DNA from: Deltaproteobacteria bacterium
GTDB lineage: Bacteria > Desulfobacterota > Desulfobacteria > Desulfobacterales > SURF-15
DNA length: 15,852 nt
NCBI GenBank assembly: GCA_024644775.1
Contig: JAHEHB010000079.1
Span: 1-15,852, forward strand
Direction of reading: 5' to 3'
Position numbers and translations under genes: made by a program. Positions 1 to 6,354 of this stretch are shown here, piece by piece; the stretch's first letter is position 1, and each line of letters starts with the position of its first letter. Under the pieces are notes generated by a model. The model was not told the origin of the DNA, searched no databases, and worked only from the letters and a program-made list of their open reading frames with translations.

Positions 1-15
1 ACAAAAAAGAACGAT

Positions 16-1002
16 TTAGAATTGTTTGCCTGTTTCCAGAATCCAGTTTACCGTATCCTCGACACCCAGCCGTTTGGCTTCGGATTTAACCAAATCCGCA
101 ACCGAATCCATGAAAGGTTGTTTATCCGGCTCGATGACACCGGACATCAACCCCTTCAGTTTTTCCAGAGAAACCCGTTCGGATTCAAACCAGGCGCCTC
201 TCATAAAATGTGTTGCTTCAACGGCCGCTTGCATGATGGCCGCTTGCTGGGATTTGCTCAGCTTGTTAAATACGCGCGTGGAGACGATGTTGACATCGGG
301 AATCCGCATATGTTCATCCAGAATAAAGTATTTGGATACTTCGTAAAATTTCATGGAAATTAAAGAGGGAGGATTGTTTTCAGCGCCGTCCACCACACCG
401 GTCTGTAGTGCATTGTACAGTTCACCCCAGGCCACCGGCACGCCGTTTGCCCCCAGCGCCTTCATGGTGTTGATCATGACCGGAGAAGCCATAACACGGA
501 TCTTCTGGCCTTTGAGATCCGCAGGCGTCTTAACCGGTTTTTGAGTGAAAAGGCTTCGGGCGCCTGAAGTGATCCAACTAATCATTTTAATGCCCTTGGG
601 CTCCAGCTGGCTCATGAATTTGGCAATTTTTTCATGCTGAATGCAGTACCAGTAGTGGTCGTCATTTTTAAAGATATACGGCAGAGAAAACATGTCCATG
701 GCGGGAATCACCTGACTTAAATTGGCGATGGATACCGAGGTGAACGCGATGCTTCCATTGCGAACATTTTCCACATTCTGAAGGGCGTCTCCCAGTTGTC
801 GCGAGTGATACACCTGCACATCCAGCTCGCCATTGGTCAGCTGGTTGCATCGCGCTGCGAATTTATCGGCGGTTTGGGCCGATACATGGTAAGGCTCATG
901 GATACTCGAAAACTTCAGTACCCTGGCTTTTTGTGCGGATACCGGCAGAACCAGGCAAAAACACATAAATACGGCTAAAATCAAAACAAGAAATCTTTTC
1001 AT
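16..1002 (-). CDS. dctP: TRAP transporter substrate-binding protein, DctP family
   Basis: Periplasmic solute receptor that captures a small organic acid and delivers it to a DctQM membrane permease. The 328-residue length is normal for DctP. It opens with a lysine/arginine-led hydrophobic signal peptide and a likely cleavage after VSA (residue 23). The family core is plain: KIRVMASP around residues 167-174, AWGELYNALQTGVVDGAENN at 191-210. The Arg at about 169 is at the position that normally clamps a substrate carboxylate, so a carboxylate ligand is likely. The ATG is preceded by a strong GGAGG Shine-Dalgarno (minus strand, about 1008-1012). No dctQ or dctM is adjacent within the window; the only trace is a dctQ relic about 3 kb upstream on the same strand. 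Permease genes may lie to the left of the window, or the receptor may be an orphan. Family assignment is firm; the ligand is unknown. Confidence 0.95.
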   Translation of the reverse strand: MKRFLVLILAVFMCFCLVLPVSAQKARVLKFSSIHEPYHVSAQTADKFAARCNQLTNGELDVQVYHSRQLGDALQNVENVRNGSIAFTSVSIANLSQVIPAMDMFSLPYIFKNDDHYWYCIQHEKIAKFMSQLEPKGIKMISWITSGARSLFTQKPVKTPADLKGQKIRVMASPVMINTMKALGANGVPVAWGELYNALQTGVVDGAENNPPSLISMKFYEVSKYFILDEHMRIPDVNIVSTRVFNKLSKSQQAAIMQAAVEATHFMRGAWFESERVSLEKLKGLMSGVIEPDKQPFMDSVADLVKSEAKRLGVEDTVNWILETGKQF

Positions 1003-1128
1003 TACATACCTCCTATTTTTGATAGGTTAAATGTTACACGATCCCACGACCATGGGGGGCGCATCTATAAATCTGAGGTTCTACGACAATAGAGGCCAAA
1101 GATAGGATACGTGATACAAAATGGTAAT

Positions 1129-1156
1129 TTTATACGGATGCCAATTGATCAGTCAA
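1129..1156 (-). promoter_or_regulatory. Candidate sigma70-type promoter for dctP
   Basis: On the minus strand TTGACT (1151-1156) and TATAAA (1129-1134) are separated by 16 bases, each matching consensus at five of six positions. The implied transcript would have a leader of about 120 bases before the dctP start at 1002. No experimental support; a sequence-only call. Confidence 0.5.
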
Positions 1157-1258
1157 GGAAAAATTTCGAAAAAACCATTTGCCGGAAATCTTTCAAAAAG
1201 TAAATGGCTATAACGTTAAGTACTTACTGTCTTTTTCAATCTGGCGAAAGGAGCGAGC

Positions 1259-1348
1259 ATGAGCAGAAGAAGGATTCTGATCGGAATATCGAAAGTGCCA
1301 GAAAAAAATCGTTGTCAGCCGGAAGACACCGCAGAAAATTATGCTTGA
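1259..1348 (+). CDS. Possible 29-residue small ORF
   Basis: An ATG at 1259 preceded by AAAGGAG at good spacing opens a 29-codon frame ending at TGA 1346-1348. The peptide is basic at the start (MSRRRILIGISKV) and polar after that. It ends inside the -35 element of the toxin-antitoxin promoter. It may be a real small peptide, the truncated start of a lost gene, or chance. I recognise no family. Confidence 0.2.
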   Translation: MSRRRILIGISKVPEKNRCQPEDTAENYA

Positions 1349-1372
1349 CAATGTCGATAGATTTAATATTAT
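1345..1372 (+). promoter_or_regulatory. Strong sigma70-like promoter for the toxin-antitoxin operon
   Basis: TTGACA (1345-1350, perfect -35) and TATTAT (1367-1372, five of six) are separated by 16 bases. They lie about 47 bases before the antitoxin ATG. This is the best consensus promoter seen in the window. Confidence 0.65.
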
Positions 1373-1373
1373 G

Positions 1374-1390
1374 TGACCATAGTCATGACC
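1374..1390. promoter_or_regulatory. Candidate antitoxin operator (overlapping palindromes)
   Basis: Immediately after the -10 box are TGAC-CATA-GTCA (1374-1385) and the perfect 8-base palindrome GTCATGAC (1382-1389), which overlap. Type II antitoxins of the Phd/YefM family normally repress their own promoters by binding palindromes here, so this is the natural operator candidate. The assignment is by position and symmetry only. Confidence 0.35.
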
Positions 1391-1418
1391 TTGGTTATAA
1401 AAATGATCGGAGGATTCA

Positions 1419-1649
1419 ATGAACACCATTTCGAAGAGTCGACTAAAAGCAAATATGCTCAGAATATTTCGCGAAGTTGAAAATAGCGGAGAAGAACTCA
1501 TTGTAACCGACAATAACAAACCGGTATTGCGGATTTTACCGATCAAACGAGGTAAAACAGTTGAAGAAATATTTGGCCCTTTGCAAGGGAAAGTTGTCTA
1601 CCATGAAGATATCAATGCGCCCACATCAGAGGATTGGAGTGATATTTAG
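1419..1649 (+). CDS. Type II antitoxin, Phd/YefM family
   Basis: A 76-residue protein that should bind and neutralise the neighbouring PIN-domain toxin and repress the shared promoter. The N-terminal half has the Phd/YefM pattern: a short SKSRLKANM segment, then a helix with FREVENSGEELIVTD and a strand PVLRILP (about residues 40-47). The C-terminal third is acidic and probably disordered, as expected for the toxin-binding tail. GGAGG sits a few bases before the ATG. The stop (TAG 1647-1649) directly abuts the toxin ATG, so the two are translated as a unit. Confidence 0.88.
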   Translation: MNTISKSRLKANMLRIFREVENSGEELIVTDNNKPVLRILPIKRGKTVEEIFGPLQGKVVYHEDINAPTSEDWSDI

Positions 1650-2030
1650 ATGATTGTTTTGGATACCAGCGCTCTTGTTTTTTGGACACTCGATAAAGAC
1701 GCACTTTCCACTAATGCCGCAAAGGTGATATCTGAGACTAAAGTAATAAGCATTAGTTCCATATCGATTTGGGAAATCGGCATTAAAACGAAGAAGGGTA
1801 AGTTGACTCTGCCGTTAACATTACGCGATTATGTTGATCGATTAAAGCTACTTGATCGGGTAACGATTCTTCCTGTGAATGAAGGAACCTGGATAAAAAA
1901 TATTGAACTTGATTGGCCTCACAAAGACCCGGCTGACCGAACGATTGTTGCTGCAGCCACTATACTCGCATGTCCACTTGTCACATCTGATATCATAATA
2001 AGAAACTTTTATTCGGATACAATATGGTAA
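1650..2030 (+). CDS. vapC: PIN-domain ribonuclease toxin, VapC-like
   Basis: A 126-residue PIN-domain protein, typical VapC size, expected to be an Mg2+-dependent endoribonuclease that cuts tRNA or rRNA when free of antitoxin. The acidic active-site set is complete: Asp5 in VLDTSAL, Glu42 in ISIWEIG, Asp93 in HKDPADR and Asp114 in TSDIII. WEIGIKTKKGKL and the HKDPADR motif are typical of the VapC branch whose partners are Phd-type antitoxins. The toxin appears intact. It is immediately downstream of the antitoxin with no gap; its likely ribosome-binding site (GGAG) lies inside the antitoxin's last codons. The target RNA cannot be told from sequence. Confidence 0.9.
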   Translation: MIVLDTSALVFWTLDKDALSTNAAKVISETKVISISSISIWEIGIKTKKGKLTLPLTLRDYVDRLKLLDRVTILPVNEGTWIKNIELDWPHKDPADRTIVAAATILACPLVTSDIIIRNFYSDTIW

Positions 2031-2037
2031 CGTTTTG

Positions 2038-2057
2038 TTTCGGTTATCGAGCCGAAA
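2038..2057 (+). terminator. Weak hairpin after vapC
   Basis: TTTCGG (2038-2043) and CCGAAA (2052-2057) form a 6-base stem with an 8-base loop, followed by a T-rich stretch without a true T-run. It may be a weak terminator between the toxin-antitoxin pair and the deformylase gene, or just a hairpin through which transcription continues. Confidence 0.3.
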
Positions 2058-2078
2058 TTGTATTCTTAAGGGGGAACC

Positions 2079-2579
2079 ATGGCGATTAGAGAAATACTTC
2101 TGCTTGGAAATCCAAAGCTATACCATCAAAGCCAACCGGTAAAACGGGACGAAATAGAAAATCTCCAAGAAATGATCACAGATCTTCATGATACGATGTT
2201 GGATTTCCGGAAACGATATGATGCGGGAAGAGCCATTGCAGCACCGCAAATCGGCGTGATGAAACGTATTATTTATATGCACATTGATGACCATCCCATT
2301 ACGTTCATTAACCCTGAGCTTACCGATAAAAGCGATGAGATGATTGTGGTGTGGGATGATTGTATGTGTTTTCCGGATCTTCTGGTGAAAGTGACACGTC
2401 ACAAAAAGTGCAACATAAAATATCGAAACTTGGATTGGCAAGAACAGGAGATGAATTTGGAAAATGATTTATCCGAACTCCTTCAGCACGAATATGATCA
2501 TTTGGATGGTGTTTTGGCTGTGTCGCGGGCGATAGACGGACACTCGTTTTCACTAAGGAGCCAGCAAAATCTCCTCTGA
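2079..2579 (+). CDS. def: Peptide deformylase, divergent
   Basis: Removes the formyl group from the initiator methionine of nascent proteins, using a metal ion, if active. The protein is 166 residues, the family's usual length. The three family motifs are visible. Motif 1 is GRAIAAPQ (50-57), with Ala in place of the second Gly. Motif 2 is DDCMCFP (93-99) in place of EGCLS. Motif 3 is QHEYDHLDG (136-144). The metal ligands Cys95, His137 and His141 and the catalytic Glu138 and Gln57 are all kept, so activity is plausible. The start is set by AGGGGGA before ATG 2079. It stands alone, without fmt or priA, 49 bases after the toxin gene. It is therefore probably a second, accessory deformylase or a relative acting on another substrate rather than the housekeeping copy. 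Confidence 0.87.
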   Translation: MAIREILLLGNPKLYHQSQPVKRDEIENLQEMITDLHDTMLDFRKRYDAGRAIAAPQIGVMKRIIYMHIDDHPITFINPELTDKSDEMIVVWDDCMCFPDLLVKVTRHKKCNIKYRNLDWQEQEMNLENDLSELLQHEYDHLDGVLAVSRAIDGHSFSLRSQQNLL

Positions 2580-2640
2580 GAGTACCCTTTCCCAATGTTT
2601 CCCGGGCCTCCCAATAGACCGAAAAGAAAAACTCATCGAC

Positions 2641-2682
2641 GCATTTTATGGCGTTCTGGTCGAAGAAACGCCATAAAAATGC
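2641..2682. repeat. Long imperfect inverted repeat (REP-like hairpin)
   Basis: GCATTTTATGGCGTT (2641-2655) is complementary to AACGCCATAAAAATGC (2667-2682) apart from one bulged base, giving a 15-pair stem and an 11-base loop. It sits between convergent genes. Neither strand has a T-run after the stem, so it is not a classic intrinsic terminator. It could act as a bidirectional transcript-end structure or be a copy of a dispersed palindromic element. Confidence 0.6.
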
Positions 2683-2751
2683 GCCGCACCCCGCAACGTT
2701 CCTTGAAATAGAGTATCCGTGCTGTGACGAAGGTCCAACGTTTGCAGCCGA

Positions 2752-2777
2752 TCGCCGATTGTTTAGCCAAGCGGCGA
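2752..2777. repeat. GC-rich hairpin over the lipoprotein stop codon
   Basis: TCGCCG (2752-2757) pairs with CGGCGA (2772-2777), extended inward by TTG/CAA across a mismatch, leaving a 6-base loop. The stem contains the stop codon of the minus-strand lipoprotein gene at 2763. It lacks a T-tail. It may stabilise or end that transcript. Confidence 0.35.
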
Positions 2778-3272
2778 ATGCCATAAATTCAATTCGGTAC
2801 CTTGGCTTCCGGCTTGCCGTACCCTGCCCATATAGCTAAACCCCATAGCAGCCGTATTCGGCGGAAGATGTAACGTGCGCTGTTTTAGGTTCCATTGGTA
2901 GAAATAATTTCCGTACACTGTACTCCAAAGTACCCTGCTATCGATGAGCTTACCGTCGGAATCGATGAAGCTTACCCGAAAGAACAAATTATCGATAAGC
3001 TCATATGTCCAATGGGAAGCTGCGTACAATGCAAGATCACCAGAGAGCTCCAGTTTATCTGAGTTTCTTACAAAGATGTATTTAAAAGACACCTCACTCG
3101 TCTCCCAGACTCCCTGATGGGGTCCTCCTTCCAGCAACGGAATATTATTATCTACCTTAACGGCCTTTCCCTGATAGGGATTAAAGACACTTTGGCAACC
3201 CAATAATAAACCCACAAACACAAATAATAATAAGATTCTAAAAATATTTAAAAAATGCGCTTTAGATTGCAT
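2763..3272 (-). CDS. Hypothetical lipoprotein
   Basis: A 169-residue protein with a clear type II signal: a basic start, a long hydrophobic stretch (residues 10-25) and lipobox LLLGC with the lipidated Cys at 26. It is therefore an exported, membrane-anchored protein. The mature part is rich in beta-prone segments and aromatic residues (for example GNYFYQWNLKQRTLHLP), consistent with a small beta-sandwich. No catalytic motif is seen and I do not recognise a named family. GGAGG lies just before the ATG on the minus strand. It is transcribed alone, convergent with the deformylase gene and divergent from the gene at 3547. The 274 bases upstream of it contain no clear consensus promoter. Confidence 0.8.
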   Translation of the reverse strand: MQSKAHFLNIFRILLLFVFVGLLLGCQSVFNPYQGKAVKVDNNIPLLEGGPHQGVWETSEVSFKYIFVRNSDKLELSGDLALYAASHWTYELIDNLFFRVSFIDSDGKLIDSRVLWSTVYGNYFYQWNLKQRTLHLPPNTAAMGFSYMGRVRQAGSQGTELNLWHSPLG

Positions 3273-3546
3273 TATATCCTCCTACAATTTTTTACTTTCA
3301 GTCTTTAGTCGAACAGCGAGACGGCTCACTTACAATGGCAAAAGCGTCTGACACGTGACAAACGCAGCTCTTTCAGGTGTGCAATAACCGTCTTTTTAAT
3401 TAACATAAGAATCCCTACCAAAACGGTCAAGAATTACACTCGATTGTCTTTGAAGGTGATAGGATTAAAAACGATGTTTCCGTTTTTTTTTGACTCCGCA
3501 GCATCAATCTGTTAATAGATGAAAAAGCTCGCATTTACAGGTTCTT

Positions 3547-3915
3547 ATGGAAGATATAGCAAACAATCAAATTCAAGCACTCAAACATCTGTGCGACAGC
3601 ATCGCTTTGGATCAACCCGACGCCATCGGAATGGCTTTTATCGAACTGGATTGCGGTTGTATCAATGTTTGCGGTGTATCTGCCAACGGTGAACCCGCTG
3701 GTACATTAAGAACCATTCCAGGGCTATTCATCGATCAGAACCAAAAACAGCCGATATGCATTCAATGTTATCGGGACAAAACACTGGATTCGAGCCGTGT
3801 GATTCGTAGGGGACTCTTGTGGCCGGGATCCGATTTGGAAAAACCTGTAAAGGAGCTCAGACACACCATCGGTCAAACAGTATTTGGACCGGATTACATG
3901 GAAGATTCCGAATAA
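3547..3915 (+). CDS. Small hypothetical protein with paired cysteine motifs
   Basis: A 122-residue soluble protein of unknown function. It carries DCGCINVC (Cys36, Cys38, Cys42) and CIQC (Cys71, Cys74), a spacing that could hold a zinc ion or a small Fe-S cluster. There is no signal peptide or membrane segment. The C-terminal third is charged and probably helical. The ribosome-binding site is weak (CAGG about seven bases before the ATG). A T-rich TTGACT at 3490-3495 might be a -35 box, but the -10 is poor. It ends just short of the dctQ relic on the opposite strand. Codon use and composition look coding. I cannot assign it to a pathway. Confidence 0.65.
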   Translation: MEDIANNQIQALKHLCDSIALDQPDAIGMAFIELDCGCINVCGVSANGEPAGTLRTIPGLFIDQNQKQPICIQCYRDKTLDSSRVIRRGLLWPGSDLEKPVKELRHTIGQTVFGPDYMEDSE

Positions 3916-3949
3916 CCTTCATAAAACGACGATCGATACATATCCCCCT

Positions 3950-4129
3950 TTCTAATTCCAGTGCAGCCCCAAGCCGGGATGGAAATTTGTTCACCAAATA
4001 ATCGATTCCAAAGTGAAGCCGTTTAACCAGGGACATAGCGGCCCCAATAAACGAAAGCCAGACGAACGCAAACCGCGCCAACTCTTCTGACCATGAAAGG
4101 GATTTTTCAAGAACATATCGAAAAAACAA
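3950..4129 (-). pseudogene. Relic of a TRAP small permease gene (dctQ fragment)
   Basis: The minus-strand frame reads FFRYVLEKSLSWSEELARF, then AFVWLSFIGAAM and FGIDYLVNKFPSRLGAALE. This is the central signature of DctQ, covering the loop after the first membrane helix, the second helix and the segment that follows. No first helix precedes it (upstream codons read as polar sequence) and nothing DctQ-like follows position 3950. About 60 of the usual 160-180 residues survive, with no open start codon in place. It is on the same strand as, and upstream of, the solitary dctP at 16-1002, as expected if both once belonged to one TRAP operon. It differs clearly from the intact DctQ at 8361-8870, so it is not a local duplicate. 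Confidence 0.75.
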
Positions 4130-4175
4130 ATGAGTAAAGGATTTATTATGAAGGAAATCAGAAGGTAAAAACCAA

Positions 4176-4205
4176 TTGACTTGGACTCTCGCCGCTTGCT
4201 ATGCT
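4176..4205 (+). promoter_or_regulatory. Candidate promoter for the SDR-OYE-TRAP gene cluster
   Basis: TTGACT (4176-4181) and TATGCT (4200-4205) are separated by 18 bases and lie about 40 bases before the SDR start at 4247. The match is five and four of six. It sits just beyond the dctQ relic in the only non-coding stretch before this cluster. Confidence 0.45.
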
Positions 4206-4246
4206 TGATCTTATTCGTTGTTACCGATTCAAAATATTCGCTTCCA

Positions 4247-5053
4247 ATGACTCAAAAAGAATCCAACCATCCGAAGACACATCAAAAAGCCGTTGCATTG
4301 GTGACCGGTTCCCGAAGAGGTATCGGACTTGGAATCGCTATCGAAATGGCTCGTGCAGGATTGGATCTGGTGTTAAATGCCTCCTCCCCCATGGATACAG
4401 CCGGAGAAGCAATTAAAAAGGTGAAAGCTGCCGGCGCTAAAACAGAATATATTCAAGCGGACATATCAAGTACCGAAGACCGCAACCATCTTGTTTGTGA
4501 GGTCAAAAATCGCTTCGGCCGGTTGGATATTCTCGTAAACAATGCCGGAGTCGGTCCGCTTGTCCGGGAGGACATACTGAACGCCACCGAAGAAAGTTTT
4601 GACCGCTTGATTACCATCAATCTCAAAGGTCCCTATTTTCTCACTCAATTGGTTGTAAACTGGATGATACGGCAAAAAAAAGCGTATCCGGACCGCAATC
4701 CAAAGATCATCAATATCTCGTCCATTAGTGCCTACACCGCCTCGCCATCTCGGGGTGATTATTGCATCTCTAAAGCCGGAATTTCCATGATGACGGCTCT
4801 TTTTGCAGCACGTTTGGCGGAACACGGAATCGGTGTTTACGAGATTAGACCCGGAATCATCGCAACGGATTTGACGGCTCCGGTAAAGGACCAGTACGAT
4901 GAACGCATCAGCGAAGGGCTCACTCCCATCCGCCGATGGGGACAACCGGAAGATGTCGGTCGTGCGGCGGCTGCCATTACACTCGGGCATTTCTCCTTTT
5001 CAACTGGTGAGGTCTTTAATATCGACGGGGGGTTTCATCTTAAAATCCTATGA
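4247..5053 (+). CDS. SDR-family oxidoreductase, 3-ketoacyl-ACP reductase-like
   Basis: A 268-residue classical short-chain dehydrogenase that would reduce a ketone, or oxidise an alcohol, with NAD(P)H. Visible landmarks are the cofactor-binding TGSRRGIG (20-27), NNAG (98-101), Asn125, catalytic Ser159, and Tyr172-x3-Lys176 in YCISK, then RPG (201-203). An Arg pair in the glycine motif hints at NADP(H). The sequence resembles the FabG-like branch annotated as 3-ketoacyl-ACP reductase, in which long YEIRPGII and RWGQPEDV segments are typical. That name does not fix the substrate. The ATG at 4247 is chosen because the family starts near its AVALVTG strand; a TTG at 4181 is in frame but lies inside the promoter candidate. 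The ribosome-binding site is weak. The OYE-like gene follows after 49 bases, so a joint catabolic role is likely. Confidence 0.9.
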   Translation: MTQKESNHPKTHQKAVALVTGSRRGIGLGIAIEMARAGLDLVLNASSPMDTAGEAIKKVKAAGAKTEYIQADISSTEDRNHLVCEVKNRFGRLDILVNNAGVGPLVREDILNATEESFDRLITINLKGPYFLTQLVVNWMIRQKKAYPDRNPKIINISSISAYTASPSRGDYCISKAGISMMTALFAARLAEHGIGVYEIRPGIIATDLTAPVKDQYDERISEGLTPIRRWGQPEDVGRAAAAITLGHFSFSTGEVFNIDGGFHLKIL

Positions 5054-5102
5054 GAACCAATTTCCATGGTATACTATTTTTTGCTATTAAGGAGTGCATG
5101 CC

Positions 5103-6317
5103 ATGAGCTACGAACGACTCGCCTCCCCCATAAAAATAGGTAAAAAAACCGCGCCGAATCGCTGGGTCAATCACCCCATGGAATGCAATGATGCCGATGA
5201 CTCCGGAAATCCCACCGATCTGACCCTAAAGCGATATCAAAAACTGGCAGAGGGCGGCGCCGGTATTATTACCGTTGAATCCTTGTCCATCTCTCCCCAA
5301 AGCCGGGCACGAAAACATCAATTGGAAATAACCGAGCGGAATATAGAAGGGTTGTCCAGACTTGTAAAAGAGATGCGGGAATTCAACAACAAGCCTTTGA
5401 TAATATTTCAGATTAATCACTCCGGCAATATTAGCAATAAGGCTTTTTCCCAAGTGGTCTCTTACAATCCGACAGGAGATCCTTCTGTAACCATTCTATC
5501 CGATGAAGATACAGAGGTGATTAAAAATCGGTTTGTCAACGCTGCGGTGATTGCCCATCAAGTGGGTGCGGATGGTATCGACTTTAAACAGTGTCACGGC
5601 TATTTTTGTGGGCAATTGCTTCGGCCCGCAAACACAAAAAACGGACGTTTCGGTGGCAGTTTTGAAAATCGCACACGCTTTTTTCGGGAAACGGCCGATC
5701 AAATCAAGAAGCGTGTAAACGACGACGCATTTATCTTAGGCGCAAGGGTTTCTATGTATGAGGGCATCACTGGTGGTATGGGTACGATCGGACCCGAAGC
5801 AGTTGCCGAAGATCTTACCGAATCGGTTGCCTTTGCGCGCATGATTGAAGCGTCTGGCTTCCATTTTATCAACATATCCAGCGGAATACCGGTGTTTACA
5901 GGTGAAATTTGTCGTCCCACCAAAAACTATCCACTCGGTGTCTACCGGCACTTTACTTGGACAGAGGCGGTAAAAGATACTGTAAAAATTCCGCTCATCG
6001 GAACCGGCTACAGCTATCTGCGGGATGGTAACAATAACCTGCCCGGCAGGAATCCTGCCAAAAAAAGCCTTCTATATTGGGCAGAGAAAAACATAGAGGA
6101 CGACAATGTCGATATGGTCGGTATCGGTCGTCAATCGCTCGCCGATCCGCTTTTCTGCAACAAAGTTCTTGCTGGAAATTCCGATGCAATTAGCTACTGC
6201 ATTGCCTGCGGCGGCTGCAGCACCCTTTTAGTATCCCAGGCCCGCGTCGGATGTACGGTTCATGATCCTTTTTACAAAGAAGAACTTCGTCGTGTAAGGC
6301 AGTCAAAAAAAGATTAA
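5103..6317 (+). CDS. NADH:flavin oxidoreductase, Old Yellow Enzyme family, with Fe-S cysteines
   Basis: A 404-residue FMN-dependent TIM-barrel enzyme of the OYE family, expected to reduce activated C=C bonds or similar substrates. N-terminal ASPIKIGKKTAPNRWVNHPM is the usual flavin-barrel start. FKQCHGYFCGQLLRP (about 161-175) is the active-site histidine/tyrosine motif. GRFGGSFENRTRF follows, and VGIGRQSLADP lies near the phosphate-binding end. CIACGGC plus a Cys 12 residues later gives C-x2-C-x2-C-x11-C, the likely [4Fe-4S] site seen in dienoyl-CoA reductase-type enzymes, although the middle spacing is one residue shorter than the usual x3. It stops after the barrel and lacks the C-terminal FAD/NAD(P) domains, so it needs another electron donor. 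Start ATG 5103 has AAGGAG at nine bases. SDR lies upstream and tatT 37 bases downstream. Confidence 0.9.
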   Translation: MSYERLASPIKIGKKTAPNRWVNHPMECNDADDSGNPTDLTLKRYQKLAEGGAGIITVESLSISPQSRARKHQLEITERNIEGLSRLVKEMREFNNKPLIIFQINHSGNISNKAFSQVVSYNPTGDPSVTILSDEDTEVIKNRFVNAAVIAHQVGADGIDFKQCHGYFCGQLLRPANTKNGRFGGSFENRTRFFRETADQIKKRVNDDAFILGARVSMYEGITGGMGTIGPEAVAEDLTESVAFARMIEASGFHFINISSGIPVFTGEICRPTKNYPLGVYRHFTWTEAVKDTVKIPLIGTGYSYLRDGNNNLPGRNPAKKSLLYWAEKNIEDDNVDMVGIGRQSLADPLFCNKVLAGNSDAISYCIACGGCSTLLVSQARVGCTVHDPFYKEELRRVRQSKKD

Positions 6318-6354
6318 TTTGTTGCTTTCGTTTAATATTTTGGAGAGGCGTCTT

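Larger units (their letters stand above)
1003..1418. other. Intergenic region between divergent dctP and toxin-antitoxin genes
   Basis: About 415 bases without a long gene. It holds a minus-strand promoter candidate for dctP, a 29-codon plus-strand ORF with a good ribosome-binding site, and a strong plus-strand promoter candidate with palindromes just before the antitoxin gene. These are listed separately. Nothing else recognisable was seen. Confidence 0.6.

Noticed and set aside
2320..2784. A 154-codon minus-strand frame overlapping the deformylase gene
   Set aside because: Most of it is antisense to a well-supported deformylase gene and shows no domain. It is treated as a shadow frame.
2648..2839. 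Plus-strand frame ending IRYLGFRLAVP, resembling the C-terminus of formylglycine-generating enzyme (SUMF1) domains
   Set aside because: It lies antisense to the C-terminus of the lipoprotein, which looks native, and has no upstream SUMF1 sequence. The match is short and likely chance.
4181..4246. Longer N-terminus of the SDR from TTG 4181
   Set aside because: The extra 22 residues do not match the family and the TTG overlaps the promoter candidate. ATG 4247 fits the family start.
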